59,560 nucleotides of DNA, from NCBI GenBank assembly GCA_018267575.1, contig JAFDYF010000072.1, positions 1 to 59,560 on the forward strand, in the 5' to 3' direction. Origin of the DNA: Bacteroidota bacterium. GTDB lineage: Bacteria > Bacteroidota > Bacteroidia > Chitinophagales > Chitinophagaceae. The notes beneath the pieces were generated by a model. The model saw only the letters and a list, made by a program, of their open reading frames with translations. It searched no databases and was not told where the DNA came from. The position numbers were made by a program, and so were the translations under genes. Shown here piece after piece: positions 45,559 through 55,449 of this stretch (positions are counted from its first letter, which is position 1; every line of letters starts with the position of its first letter).

Positions 45559-46758
45559 TTATGTGGCTTGGGGTATCTCTTTTTTCTCCCTAAAGAATAA
45601 AATGAAATAGACAAGCACCGCTGCAGCAATCATGGCAGGAACAAACCAAATGCTTTTCCAGTCATGGCCATTCGCTATAATGTGCTGGTCTACGATAAAA
45701 CCGCTAAACCAAGTTCCAATAAACATGCCCACGCCATAGGTAGCAAACGTGAATAGCCCTTGAGCCGCATTCTTTATTTTTTCACCCGCTTTTTTCTCGG
45801 TGTACATATAGCCTGTTACAAAAAAGAAATCATAACATACACCATGCAGTATAATGCCCGCATAAAGCATCCAGGTATTAATGTCAGTATTGCCATAGGC
45901 AAAACAGATATAGCGGAGTATCCATGCCGTCATGCCGAGCAGCAACATATTTTTTACACCGATGTTGGTAAATAAAAAAGGAATGGCCAAAATAAAAACG
46001 GCTTCCGAAACTTGCCCAAGGATCATTTTCCCTGCTGCATTGTGCAACCCGATCTCGTTCAAAAACGGATTGGCGAAACCATAATAAAAGGAGAGGGGGA
46101 TGCAAACCAAGATGGCTGCAATGAGGAATATCAAGTAAGGTTTGTCCTTGAACAGTACAAAGGCATCGGTACCCAATGCTTTTGACGCCGATGCATCCGC
46201 ACTATTGCCTTTGGGCGGCGTGTCAGGAAGTACGAAACTATAAAGACCCAATACGGCTGAAATTGCAGCCGCAATATAAAAAGTATTGTAGGTTTTTTCC
46301 CATTCAAGAAATCCAATCAATAATCCCGCAATAATCCAACCCAATGTGCCGAATACCCTAATCCAGGGAAATTGCTTGCCCGGTTCATCCATTTGATGGA
46401 AGGCCACACTGTTTGAAAGTGCAATAGTTGGCATGTACAGTAAAGAATACAACAAAATTACCCAGTAGAAAGCCGTATTGTCGTTGATTTTGGTTGCCAT
46501 GAATAAAAGTCCTGCCCCAACCAAATGGAGTAGGCCCATAATTTTTTGTGCCGCAAAATATCGGTCGGCAATCAGTCCTACAAAAAATGGGGAAATGATG
46601 GTAGCAATGGCCAATGCGCTATAAGCCGCACCAATCTGTAGGCCAGATGAATGTAGGTGTTCGCCCATATAAGTGCCCATGGTCACATACCAAGCGCCCC
46701 AGATAAAATACTCGAGCAACATCATAATGGAAAGCTGTATCCCAGTCTTTGTCTTCAT
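45559..46758 (-). CDS. MFS transporter of the nucleoside:H+ symporter (NupG-like) family
   Basis: The 399-residue protein has about twelve hydrophobic segments and the family start IQLSIMMLLEYFIWGAWYVT, followed by YMGEHLHSSGLQIG and SPFFVGLIADRYFA. This branch is labelled nucleoside permease, but in Bacteroidota it is frequently linked to sugar-acid or inositol-type oxidoreductases, as here. The substrate is therefore uncertain. ATG at 46758. It is divergent from pcm with only about 107 bases between starts. Confidence 0.85.
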   Translation of the reverse strand: MKTKTGIQLSIMMLLEYFIWGAWYVTMGTYMGEHLHSSGLQIGAAYSALAIATIISPFFVGLIADRYFAAQKIMGLLHLVGAGLLFMATKINDNTAFYWVILLYSLLYMPTIALSNSVAFHQMDEPGKQFPWIRVFGTLGWIIAGLLIGFLEWEKTYNTFYIAAAISAVLGLYSFVLPDTPPKGNSADASASKALGTDAFVLFKDKPYLIFLIAAILVCIPLSFYYGFANPFLNEIGLHNAAGKMILGQVSEAVFILAIPFLFTNIGVKNMLLLGMTAWILRYICFAYGNTDINTWMLYAGIILHGVCYDFFFVTGYMYTEKKAGEKIKNAAQGLFTFATYGVGMFIGTWFSGFIVDQHIIANGHDWKSIWFVPAMIAAAVLVYFILFFREKKEIPQAT

Positions 46759-46865
46759 AATTTAGTTAGTTGGTTTTATTTCGTCTGATAAATATAAAAG
46801 CGAAAATTTACAAAAGAAAAATGGGTTGCGTAAATATTTCTCAAAGCAATTATCTTGCAGCGTTT

Positions 46866-47525
46866 ATGAGAATATTTGAAGATAACTATCGGCATAAGGG
46901 GATGCGCAAGCAATTGGTGGATGGCATTCGGCAAAAAGGTATTTCCGATGATCGGGTATTGCAGGCCATCCTTCATATCCCTCGGCATTTTTTTATGGAT
47001 TCGGCTTTTGATAAAATCGCCTATGAGGACCGGGCTTTCCCGATCGCTGAGGGACAAACGATTTCACAGCCTTATACGGTGGCCTATCAAACCCAGTTGT
47101 TGGAACTGAAACCCTTCGAAAAAGTGTTGGAGATTGGCACCGGTAGTGCCTATCAGGCCTGTGTTCTGGCCGAAATGGGGGTTCAGGTATTTACCATCGA
47201 AAGGCAGCGGAATTTGTTTGACCAAAACAAAAATTTTCCATTTCTAAAAAAATATACCAATATCAAGTTCTTTTATGGTGATGGCTATGAAGGTCTGCCT
47301 ACCTATGCTCCTTTTGATAAAATAATCATTACGGCGGCTGCCCCTTTAGTGCCACCCAAATTGATTGAACAGCTCAAAATAGAAGGCAAAATGGTTATAC
47401 CCCTGGGCGATGGCAAAGTGCAACGTATGCTCCGCATCACCAAACAGGAGGGCGGGATATTAAAAGAAGAAGAGTTTGACAATTTTTCTTTTGTACCCAT
47501 GCTGCAAGGACGGAAGGGTAGTTGA
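46866..47525 (+). CDS. pcm: Protein-L-isoaspartate O-methyltransferase
   Basis: It methylates damaged L-isoaspartyl residues to start their repair. The frame is open from 46770, but ATG 46866 gives the family-typical beginning MRIFEDNYRHKGMRKQLVDG and 219 residues. The core includes VLQAILHIPRHFFMD, DRAFPIAEGQTISQPY, the SAM motif VLEIGTGSAYQACVLAEMG and YDKIIITAAAP-like FDKIIITAAAPLVPP. It converges on the 754-residue protein gene across 45 bases. Identification is secure; the start is the most likely of three. Confidence 0.92.
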   Translation: MRIFEDNYRHKGMRKQLVDGIRQKGISDDRVLQAILHIPRHFFMDSAFDKIAYEDRAFPIAEGQTISQPYTVAYQTQLLELKPFEKVLEIGTGSAYQACVLAEMGVQVFTIERQRNLFDQNKNFPFLKKYTNIKFFYGDGYEGLPTYAPFDKIIITAAAPLVPPKLIEQLKIEGKMVIPLGDGKVQRMLRITKQEGGILKEEEFDNFSFVPMLQGRKGS

Positions 47526-47570
47526 AGTCGGTAATGGATCATGAAAATCGATCAGCTTCTAGCAAGCATT

Positions 47571-49832
47571 TTACGGCTTTCCTACATAGCTTTTAAAATA
47601 ATCACATTCCTTGATTACTTCTTCGTAAAATTTCGTTTTGGGATATCGCTTCAAATCCTTGAACCCGTTCATAGCAGAAAAATCAATCATCTTGCTGTCT
47701 GCATATTCGTTTTTTGCATTATTATACACATGCAGGTTATACCACTGGTTGCGCTCACATTTGGCAAGCATATAATGGGCCTTTGCTTTCTGTTCGTCAT
47801 TTTGGGCATTCTTGAGTGCTAGGTTATAATATTTGAAAGGCAAGCTCATATTGATGAGCATATCCCGGTAGGCATCACTGATATAAAACGGATTGGACAT
47901 GCCCTGTCCCAAAATCTTGCACTCATAAAATGGCCGGTCATTACCATAATGAGTGATATTGTAATAAGAATTTGCTAGGAGATTGGCATTAATATTTACG
48001 TCGGTGCCAGCGGCAATCTTATCTTTCAGTTCCTTGATTTTATTGAGGAAGGTCAGTTTGCTATACTTGATTTTTTGAGGGTTTTGCTGGTCACAGTCAT
48101 GACAATCAGTGATCCTGCCATTGAAGGGATTGGCTGGCAACACAAACCGACCCAATGAGTCAGCCTTCGACATCAATAGAATCGCATTTTCAATACTGTC
48201 TTTAAAAACCTGTTGAATGGCTTGGAACTCGTAGATATCGGCCAGCTTTACGGAGGACAGGTTGGTACATAGTTTTTCAAAATCGGTTTTAGTGGGATTG
48301 CCTAAAAATGACTTCATCTTCTCTGTATAATTTCGGTCGGCATAAGCATCTGTATTACTATAAAAGCATTCAGCCTTGGCCAATTCATGTTGCGCTCTGT
48401 ATTTGGCAGCCACGGTTTGCTTCAGCCATTCCAGTGCATCTGCATATCGGATTTTAGGACTTACCTTATTTTTAAAACCATCCAACCATTTAAAGTCAAC
48501 CAACAATTCGTTTTCTAGCTTGCTATCAATTTTTTTTGCCTCGCCAATCGTATTGATGATTTCTACCAATTTAAGTTGAGCCAGCGCCAACTCATTTCCC
48601 GAAATTTCTTTATTTGCTTTTGCATAAAAGGTTTTGGCCGTTTGGTATTGGGCATTCAAGCTGTTCAAATAACCTGCTGCTATATCCCAAATCCAGGGCT
48701 TGCCTGTATTGCCAGCTTCCGCGATTTTGGAGATCAGTTGGCGCACAGCAGTTTTTGTGGGGCTGCTGTCCTCATTCTCTCCAATGGGAGTACTACCTTT
48801 ATAACTGAATTTTTGTTCGTATTTGTTTACCGCTCTCGCTAGTAACAAATCTAGTTTATTGCTTTTGGGATCCAACTGATAAATCTGGGTGATGGCTTCT
48901 TTTTCATCGGCATAAAAAACTCCCAGCATTTGCCAAAGCGTAGCTTGTTCGGCATTGTTGCTGCACATGGCCAATGTTGCTTTCCAGTCTAATTGCTCTT
49001 GTGGATGAAAACTAAAATGGGCCGTTGTCTTGAGTTCATCGCAGCCATCATATACTTTGCTGAAATAATAGTTCGACTTACTAAAGTTTTTCATTTTGTT
49101 GTAAGCCCCTGCCATATAGGAGAGTGAACGGTAATAGAGTGTATTGTGGGGCATTTCCTTTTCATGATTGTTAAAATGGGCAATCGCATCAGTTGGTGGA
49201 AAATTGAAAAAAGCGTTCCTTACCATTTGAAACCAGTACCGCTCTTTTAAGAAAAGTTCATTTGTGCCGTTATAGCCAGCTTCTAATTTTTTCATTAACT
49301 CTGAGGCTTCTGGGTCTTTGCTATTCCTTTTTGATGAATCGTAGTTCCATTCATATTGTATTTCCCTAACCGCAAATTCCTCGCATCTTTTAGCCAAAGA
49401 GAGATAATGAAGAAATGCCAATGTCCGCTCGTCATTTTTTTGTTTCAAAAAAACAAAAGATGCTAAGGAATCGGGAAGCGATGAAAATTGCCCGGATTGA
49501 AACCTGATAGCACTGTCAACTGCTCCTTGGGTAGCGCTTTCCAATAAATAACGCAGTTCACGTGGCTGCACCTTACTGTTGAAATAACCGAACCAATCGG
49601 CTAGGTTATGACTGTTGAAACGTGAGTTTTGGTTCTCATCATATCCCATCTGGTAATAAAACTGGTAGGAATAAAAAAAGGGGCTATAGGAACTATCAAC
49701 AAAAACCTCTGGTGCGAAATTAGATGTGCCATATTCTTCACCCCAGCCGTCTGCACAGGCGTACACGATGCCCGCGCCCACACAACAACTAATCGAGATG
49801 AGCCACCATTTTTTTGAAAATATCTTTCTCAT
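47571..49832 (-). CDS. Large exported protein of unknown function, overlapping its upstream neighbour
   Basis: From ATG 49832 the protein has 753 codons; ATG 49862 would add ten residues. The N-terminus (KKWWLISISCCVGAGIVYAC) is a signal peptide or lipoprotein signal. The mature part starts ADGWGEEYGTSNFAPEVFVD. Much of the body is helical with repeated A/L/Y-rich segments (for example YRSLSYMAGAYNKMKNFSKS, NLALKNAQNDEQKAKAHYML), suggesting TPR-like solenoids. A CHDCDQQ motif sits near residue 575. I do not recognise a named family. The start lies within the 3' end of the neighbouring lipoprotein gene (44-base overlap), indicating coupled translation. Confidence 0.72.
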   Translation of the reverse strand: MRKIFSKKWWLISISCCVGAGIVYACADGWGEEYGTSNFAPEVFVDSSYSPFFYSYQFYYQMGYDENQNSRFNSHNLADWFGYFNSKVQPRELRYLLESATQGAVDSAIRFQSGQFSSLPDSLASFVFLKQKNDERTLAFLHYLSLAKRCEEFAVREIQYEWNYDSSKRNSKDPEASELMKKLEAGYNGTNELFLKERYWFQMVRNAFFNFPPTDAIAHFNNHEKEMPHNTLYYRSLSYMAGAYNKMKNFSKSNYYFSKVYDGCDELKTTAHFSFHPQEQLDWKATLAMCSNNAEQATLWQMLGVFYADEKEAITQIYQLDPKSNKLDLLLARAVNKYEQKFSYKGSTPIGENEDSSPTKTAVRQLISKIAEAGNTGKPWIWDIAAGYLNSLNAQYQTAKTFYAKANKEISGNELALAQLKLVEIINTIGEAKKIDSKLENELLVDFKWLDGFKNKVSPKIRYADALEWLKQTVAAKYRAQHELAKAECFYSNTDAYADRNYTEKMKSFLGNPTKTDFEKLCTNLSSVKLADIYEFQAIQQVFKDSIENAILLMSKADSLGRFVLPANPFNGRITDCHDCDQQNPQKIKYSKLTFLNKIKELKDKIAAGTDVNINANLLANSYYNITHYGNDRPFYECKILGQGMSNPFYISDAYRDMLINMSLPFKYYNLALKNAQNDEQKAKAHYMLAKCERNQWYNLHVYNNAKNEYADSKMIDFSAMNGFKDLKRYPKTKFYEEVIKECDYFKSYVGKP

Positions 49833-50814
49833 ATAATTGGAGATTTGCTTTGTCAAGATCATAAAATATCAATCGCTGGATGGGCTTAGATGCATGTCTG
49901 TTGAGTTGTTCAATGATATCTATCAGATCCTTTTCAGGTACCTGCTCTATTTTCACCTGGTCATTTTCTTTAAAATAGTAACCATCATGAAAACAACTAC
50001 GCCTGACCGAAAACCAGCCCTTTTTTAATGTAGTGAAATTAGAGTCATTTTCAAAATCCATGAAATTCATTTTATTCAATAGTTTCATCACTTTCCCCTC
50101 ACTCACGAGCAGGCTCCAAGAGAAAATGGGCAAAGCTGCATCCAATCTTAGAGGATAATTTTTTATGTAGGCATTGTACTTTTCTGCAATCGATTTTTCA
50201 TAGATCGAAGAATTTTCCCCTGCATTGATCTCGCCCATATTATAATACATCAAAACCCCATGATCCACCGGTGGGATGCCTGTGACTGCTGGATATTTCA
50301 CTTGGTGCAGCCGGATGGTGGCAGAAAGCTTCAGTCTCGATATTGCTTTATATCTGAGCAGGAAAAGGAAATACTTATCCTTCGTGTACTCAGTCCAGTC
50401 ACAATCAAATTGTATTTCACTAGGGTTTTGTCTGATTGATTGATTGATTTCATTGGTTAGCTTGGAGATGTTTTGACAGAGCAAAATGATGCCTGCGCTA
50501 TCCAATTTTTCGAAAACCCTATTCTTGATGTAAATGACCGGGATAATTTGCGAAAAAAGAGTGCTCGTATCAAATTGGATGGGACTGATTGGTTTTGGTC
50601 CAGCGTCGCCGGGTGTAAAATCAATATCAAAATAGCGTGTATAGATTGTGTTGACCTGATTGTATTTTATGGCTTCCACCTCTTCTGGATTCAGGTGAAA
50701 ATTGGTTTTCCAATAATAAAAAGAGATGGTCTTGCTTTTATGTTGGCAGGAATTCAAAAATACGATGGCCAGTAGAAATGGAACTACAAAAAATTTTGCT
50801 AGACGATGATCCAA
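49789..50814 (-). CDS. Predicted lipoprotein, DUF3142-like, unknown function
   Basis: The 341-residue protein starts with TTG at 50814, since an in-frame TGA directly precedes it and no ATG is nearby. The signal LLAIVFLNSC is a lipobox. The body has alternating strands and helices. FYYWKTNFHLNPEEVEAIK leads to TIYTRYFDIDF, the acidic strand EIQFDCDWTE and LKLSATIRLHQV. GVLMYYNMGEINAG follows. This arrangement fits a TIM-barrel similar to DUF3142 or glycosidase-like proteins, with DCD and E residues as possible active-site groups. It is the first gene of a two-gene unit with the 753-codon protein. Confidence 0.68.
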   Translation of the reverse strand: MDHRLAKFFVVPFLLAIVFLNSCQHKSKTISFYYWKTNFHLNPEEVEAIKYNQVNTIYTRYFDIDFTPGDAGPKPISPIQFDTSTLFSQIIPVIYIKNRVFEKLDSAGIILLCQNISKLTNEINQSIRQNPSEIQFDCDWTEYTKDKYFLFLLRYKAISRLKLSATIRLHQVKYPAVTGIPPVDHGVLMYYNMGEINAGENSSIYEKSIAEKYNAYIKNYPLRLDAALPIFSWSLLVSEGKVMKLLNKMNFMDFENDSNFTTLKKGWFSVRRSCFHDGYYFKENDQVKIEQVPEKDLIDIIEQLNRHASKPIQRLIFYDLDKANLQLYEKDIFKKMVAHLD

Positions 50815-51031
50815 TCAATGAAATTTTGACAAATTTATTATTTACTAGTCAATTACCCGAAAGGGTATTGAAAGGCTAAGGATGGATGATCGCTATTGCC
50901 ATATTTTCTAAACTTGTATAAATTTAAAACTATACCACAAAGAGATGGTTATAAAATAGGAAACTTGTAAAAGGTATTTCTACTTATATCAGCGCATACA
51001 TAAATTGCATAGATTTGTTTTTTATCATCAC

Positions 51032-52096
51032 ATGGATATTTTCATTCGGGCAACTGGCAATATTTCTCCTCAAAATACATTTGGTCATCAACTGGGGCAA
51101 TCCTTATTTCAGGAACAGAAAGGCAATCGACTTCGTTGTATGGAGCCCGATTATAAAGAGTTTATCGATCCCAAACTGATTCGACGGATGAGCCGGGTCA
51201 TCAAAATGGGTGTGACTGCGGCTTCTGCCTGTTTAAAAGAAGCGGGTATTGAAATGCCGGATGCCATTATTACGGGCACAGCTTATGGTTGCTTGGAAGA
51301 TACGGGTCTTTTTCTTTCAAGGATGGTTGACCAAAAGGAGGAACTATTGACACCAACCGCCTTTATCCAATCCACGCATAACACGGTGGGGGCCCAGATT
51401 GCATTGATGCTGCACTGCCATCAATATAATAATACCATTGTACACCGTGGGTTCTCTTTTGAGAATGCCTTGTTGGATGCTATCCTGTTGCTGGAGGAGC
51501 ATCCCGGTTTTTTTGTGATGGTGGGTGGGGTAGATGAGATTACCGATACGAGCCATCAGATACTGAGCAGATTTGGTTTGTACAAACCTGAAAAAAGTCT
51601 GAATAGCCTCTTGATGGGTTCAGGAACAAAAGGAACCATAGCTGGCGAAGGGGCCAGTTTCTTTTTATTGACCGATCAAGAGTCCGAAAAAAATTGGGCA
51701 AAGTTGGATGGTATGTCAACCTATTATAAACCTGCCAATTTTGATGAAATAAAAAATGAAATCTTTTCCTTTTTGGGACAACAACAAATCGGGATGGATG
51801 AAATCGATCTAATAATCCTTGGCCGTAATGGGGATGAGGTGTATGATGAAGTTTACGACCAGCTTGAAGCATCCATTTTCAATAAGAGCGCCTGTGTGAA
51901 CTACAAACATTTGTGTGGCGAATACCCCACAGCCAACGCATTTGCATTGTGGTTGGCTGCCAGGATCGTCAAGACAAACCAATTGCCTGAAATGCTTTCT
52001 GGAAATAAGCCAAGTAACAATAAATTCAAAAAAGTATTGGTCTATAACCATTATCAAAATATCCATCATTCCTTATTGCTGGTATCCGCATGCTGA
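51032..52096 (+). CDS. Ketosynthase-fold protein lacking the catalytic Cys-His-His triad
   Basis: From ATG 51032 the protein has 354 residues; TTG 51005 would add nine. It aligns by eye with beta-ketoacyl-ACP synthases: TGTAYGCLEDTGLFL, FIQSTHNTVGAQIALML and VMVGGVDEI are recognisable. At the nucleophile loop the sequence is NNTIVHRGFSFENALLDA, with Gly-140 where Cys is expected. The HGTGT-type loop reads LGRNGDEVYDE, and the second His loop reads YKHLCGEYPTANAF with Glu for His. This resembles chain-length-factor-like or pseudo-ketosynthases of aryl-polyene/flexirubin-type clusters. It overlaps the next gene by seven bases. Confidence 0.8.
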   Translation: MDIFIRATGNISPQNTFGHQLGQSLFQEQKGNRLRCMEPDYKEFIDPKLIRRMSRVIKMGVTAASACLKEAGIEMPDAIITGTAYGCLEDTGLFLSRMVDQKEELLTPTAFIQSTHNTVGAQIALMLHCHQYNNTIVHRGFSFENALLDAILLLEEHPGFFVMVGGVDEITDTSHQILSRFGLYKPEKSLNSLLMGSGTKGTIAGEGASFFLLTDQESEKNWAKLDGMSTYYKPANFDEIKNEIFSFLGQQQIGMDEIDLIILGRNGDEVYDEVYDQLEASIFNKSACVNYKHLCGEYPTANAFALWLAARIVKTNQLPEMLSGNKPSNNKFKKVLVYNHYQNIHHSLLLVSAC

Positions 52097-52863
52097 ATTT
52101 TAGAAACACGAATATTTTTTTTGCAGTACTAGTACTAGCTATTTTGACATGGGGTTTTTTTCATCATGTGTCATTCTATATCCATATCCTGATTTTATTT
52201 TTATATTCATTGGCCCTTTTTTGCGGTTCCTATTTTATACAGGCTGGTTTTTATTTTAAATCGGTTTGTGCCTTGCCCACGGATAAAAAGCAGGTTGCTT
52301 TTAGCTTTGATGACGGCCCATCTCAAAACTATACAGTTGAAATACTGGATTTACTCAAAGCGCATGATATCAAGGCCGCTTTTTTTTGTATCGGCAACCG
52401 CATACCCAACAATGAACCGATTTTAAAAAGAATACATGAGGATGGGCATATCATCGGTAACCACAGCTATTCGCACCATTTTTGGTTCGACCTGTTTTCC
52501 TCAAAAAAGATGTTAAGTGATATGGTACAGATGGACGAAACGGTTGAGAAAACCATTGGGGTAAGACCAAGGTTTTTTAGACCGCCCTATGGGGTTACCA
52601 ACCCAAACCTTCGAAAAGCAATTATTGAGGGCAAGTATATTTCGGTGGGGTGGAATATCCGTTCGATGGATACCATGATCAAAGACCCCAACCGATTATT
52701 TGAAAAAATAAAAAAAGCAGTAAAACCGGGGGCTATTATATTATTTCATGATACGAGTAAGGCAACCGTTTGGGTATTGCCGGAATTGATTAGATGGATA
52801 CGAAAAAATGGTTACGAAATAGTTGGTTTGGATAACATATGTGATGCTGTTCCTTACAAATAA
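52090..52863 (+). CDS. Membrane-anchored NodB-type polysaccharide deacetylase
   Basis: The 257-residue protein begins with two hydrophobic segments (about residues 9-50), probably anchoring it in the inner membrane. The NodB domain follows. FSFDDGPSQNYTVEILDLL carries the catalytic/metal Asp-74 and Asp-75, and the metal-binding HSYSH motif spans His-125 and His-129. RPRFFRPPYGVTN and ILFHDTS complete the set, so all five NodB motifs appear intact. It would remove acetyl groups from N-acetylated sugars. It starts within the last codons of the ketosynthase-like gene, so the two are translationally coupled. Confidence 0.9.
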   Translation: MLNFRNTNIFFAVLVLAILTWGFFHHVSFYIHILILFLYSLALFCGSYFIQAGFYFKSVCALPTDKKQVAFSFDDGPSQNYTVEILDLLKAHDIKAAFFCIGNRIPNNEPILKRIHEDGHIIGNHSYSHHFWFDLFSSKKMLSDMVQMDETVEKTIGVRPRFFRPPYGVTNPNLRKAIIEGKYISVGWNIRSMDTMIKDPNRLFEKIKKAVKPGAIILFHDTSKATVWVLPELIRWIRKNGYEIVGLDNICDAVPYK

Positions 52864-52988
52864 CAATATTTATATCCATTCTTTAAAAAACCATTTTTTA
52901 TATGATTGGAAAAAAATCAATCTTGCTGTTTGAAGATTTTATTCAATAAAAAATTCCAAATTTGACTTCTAATTAAACCTTATTAAAA

Positions 52989-53357
52989 ATGTTACAAGGA
53001 AATTTTTACAACATCAAATCGATTGAGGTGGAAACCGGCTCGGGCAAAGCATCGATTGGACTCAACCATGAACACGAAATATTCAAGGGCCATTTTCCCG
53101 AAACCCCAGTTGTTCCCGGCGTTTGTATGATGCAGATGATCAAGGAAGTTTTGGAGGACCTGCTTGCAAAAAAAACAAACCTGGTTCGGGCCGACCACAT
53201 GAAGTTCCTATCCGTCATTAATCCAGAATTGACCAACTCCATCCAAATGCAGTTACAATATACGATTGCAGATGACGGTGATGTGTTTACGACCGCTTCT
53301 CTTTTTAATGAGGGTGTGATTTATTTTAAATTCAAAGGAATGCTTCGCCCAGAATAA
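52989..53357 (+). CDS. FabZ-like hotdog protein with Glu-to-Gln change at the active site
   Basis: The 122-residue protein has the 3-hydroxyacyl-ACP dehydratase signature HEIFKGHFPETPVVPGV with the catalytic His-35. In FabZ the motif continues PGVLxxE with a catalytic Glu; here it reads PGVCMMQ, so Gln-49 stands in its place. Dehydratase activity is therefore doubtful; the protein may bind acyl chains or act as a thioesterase-like or structural partner. It lies 125 bases after the deacetylase and is the last gene before convergent lepA. In several Bacteroidota such small hotdog proteins belong to flexirubin-type pigment clusters. Confidence 0.82.
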   Translation: MLQGNFYNIKSIEVETGSGKASIGLNHEHEIFKGHFPETPVVPGVCMMQMIKEVLEDLLAKKTNLVRADHMKFLSVINPELTNSIQMQLQYTIADDGDVFTTASLFNEGVIYFKFKGMLRPE

Positions 53358-53447
53358 GTTTGCTGATAATAATAAAATGGTCAAGAGTGGGAAGATAGAC
53401 TACCAATGTTTCACTATTCCCCATTCACCATTCACTTCCATAATCGG

Positions 53448-55238
53448 CTATTCATCCAGTTTCAACACGGCCAAAAAGGCTTCCTGTGGAATTTCCACAT
53501 TGCCTATTTGGCGCATCCGTTTTTTTCCTTCTTTTTGTTTTTCAAGGAGTTTTCGTTTACGGCTGATATCACCTCCATAACATTTTGCCGTAACATCCTT
53601 ACGCATGGCGCTGATCGTTTCTCTTGCCACAACCTTGGCGCCAATCGCAGCTTGGATGGCAATCTGGAACTGTTGCCGCGGCACTAGTTCTTTCAATTTT
53701 TCGCAAAGCTTTCTTCCAAAATCATTGGCACGCATCCGATGGATCAATGCACTGAGTGCATCCACTTTATCCCCATTCAACAGAATATCCATTTTTACAA
53801 TATCGCTCTCGCGGTTGCCGATGGGGTGATAGTCGAATGAAGCATAACCGCGTGTCTGGCTTTTCAGTTTATCGTAAAAATCAAATACGATTTCAGTAAG
53901 AGGCATTTCAAAACTCAGCTCTACACGGGTAGGGGTGAGATAACTTTGGTTGACCAAGTTACCACGCTTGCCCAAGCAGAGAGTCATGATATTTCCAATA
54001 TAATCGGGCTTGGTAATAATCTGGGCCTTGATGAAAGGCTCCTCAATGGTTTCAATGCGAACAGGATCGGGCATCTCGGTCGGATTGTTCACGATTATTT
54101 TTTCACCCTTGGTTGTGTATGCTATAAAGCTAACGTTGGGTACGGTAGTGATTACCGTTTGATTGAATTCCCTTTCCAATCTTTCCTGAATGATTTCCAT
54201 ATGCAGCATACCCAAAAAACCGCAACGGAAACCAAAACCCAGCGCCTGACTCGTTTCCAGTTCAAAAGTGAGGGAGGCATCATTCAGTTGCAATTTGTCC
54301 ATACAGTCGCGCAATTCCTCAAAATCTTCCGTTACAACGGGAAATATACCAGCAAACACCATCGGCTTCACTTCCTGAAAACCACGGATACCTTCTGTAC
54401 AGGGATTATCCACCTTGGTAATCGTATCGCCCACTTTTACTTCTTTGGCATTTTTGATACCAGTAATAATATAACCCACATCACCACAAGTCACTTCCGA
54501 TTTTTCCGTCATCTTGAGTTTCAGAATGCCGACTTCATCGGCTTCATATTCCTGTTCGGTACTTACGAATTTGATTTTATCTCCCTTCTTGATAGAGCCT
54601 TGCAAAATGCGGTAGTAAACAATAATGCCACGGAATGAATTGAAAACACTGTCGAAAATCAAGGCCTGGAGTGGGGCATGGGGATCTCCTTTGGGAGAAG
54701 GGATTCTTTTTACAATCGCTTCCAGCACGGCTTCCACACCCAGACCGGTTCTTCCGCTGGCATGCAGGATATCCTCCCGTTTGCAGCCGATCAGTTCCAC
54801 AATCTGGTCTTCCACTTCCTCAATCATGGCGCCATCCATATCAATCTTATTGATCACGGGTATAATTTCAAGATTGTTATCGATTGCTAGATACAGGTTC
54901 GAAATGGTTTGGGCTTGTATACCCTGAGTGGCGTCTACCAATAATAGAGCGCCTTCACAGGCAGCCAAAGCACGGCTCACTTCATAGCTAAAATCCACAT
55001 GCCCGGGGGTATCGATGAGGTTCAGGATATATTCTTCGTTACCCAGTTTATAGTTGATCTGTATTGCATGACTTTTGATGGTGATCCCTTTTTCCCGCTC
55101 CAAATCCATATCATCCAACACCTGGTCCATCATGTCCCGGTCGCTGATGGTATTGGTGATTTGAAGAAGACGGTCGGCCAAAGTGCTTTTACCATGGTCA
55201 ATATGGGCAATGATGCAAAAATTCCTGATGTTCTTCAT
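53448..55238 (-). CDS. lepA: Elongation factor 4 (LepA)
   Basis: LepA is a ribosome-associated translational GTPase thought to help initiation or back-translocation under stress. The 596-residue protein shows G1 [18 protein letters not shown]2 with [11 protein letters not shown]3 [19 protein letters not shown] and G4 [11 protein letters not shown]. The LepA-specific C-terminal domain ends [16 protein letters not shown]. Length and motif order are those of the family. It is transcribed alone, with a -7 box about 30 bases upstream. Identification is secure. Confidence 0.98.
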   Translation of the reverse strand: MKNIRNFCIIAHIDHGKSTLADRLLQITNTISDRDMMDQVLDDMDLEREKGITIKSHAIQINYKLGNEEYILNLIDTPGHVDFSYEVSRALAACEGALLLVDATQGIQAQTISNLYLAIDNNLEIIPVINKIDMDGAMIEEVEDQIVELIGCKREDILHASGRTGLGVEAVLEAIVKRIPSPKGDPHAPLQALIFDSVFNSFRGIIVYYRILQGSIKKGDKIKFVSTEQEYEADEVGILKLKMTEKSEVTCGDVGYIITGIKNAKEVKVGDTITKVDNPCTEGIRGFQEVKPMVFAGIFPVVTEDFEELRDCMDKLQLNDASLTFELETSQALGFGFRCGFLGMLHMEIIQERLEREFNQTVITTVPNVSFIAYTTKGEKIIVNNPTEMPDPVRIETIEEPFIKAQIITKPDYIGNIMTLCLGKRGNLVNQSYLTPTRVELSFEMPLTEIVFDFYDKLKSQTRGYASFDYHPIGNRESDIVKMDILLNGDKVDALSALIHRMRANDFGRKLCEKLKELVPRQQFQIAIQAAIGAKVVARETISAMRKDVTAKCYGGDISRKRKLLEKQKEGKKRMRQIGNVEIPQEAFLAVLKLDE

Positions 55239-55266
55239 TCCGTCTTTATGTTTTTAAAATAGGCTG

Positions 55267-55274
55267 CAAAAGTA
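55267..55274 (-). promoter_or_regulatory. Candidate Bacteroidota -7 box for lepA
   Basis: The minus strand reads TACTTTTG, a full match to TAnnTTTG, 28 bases before the lepA ATG. No -33 element was found at the expected distance. Confidence 0.45.
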
Positions 55275-55449
55275 GTGAAAAGCTATGAGCATTTTGCTTT
55301 GAGAAGGGGTTATATGGTAACGGGTTTTCAAAGGTGCAGGACACTGGTGTTATGGTTTCTGATTCAATAGTTACAAGCCCAATATCGTGGACATATCCGA
55401 TGAAATGGGGAATTTTTTACAATCCAAGAGGGGATGGCTTGCCGAATGC

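Noticed and set aside
53946..54638. A 230-codon plus-strand frame inside lepA
   Set aside because: It is antisense to the highly conserved LepA sequence and reads as low-quality protein.
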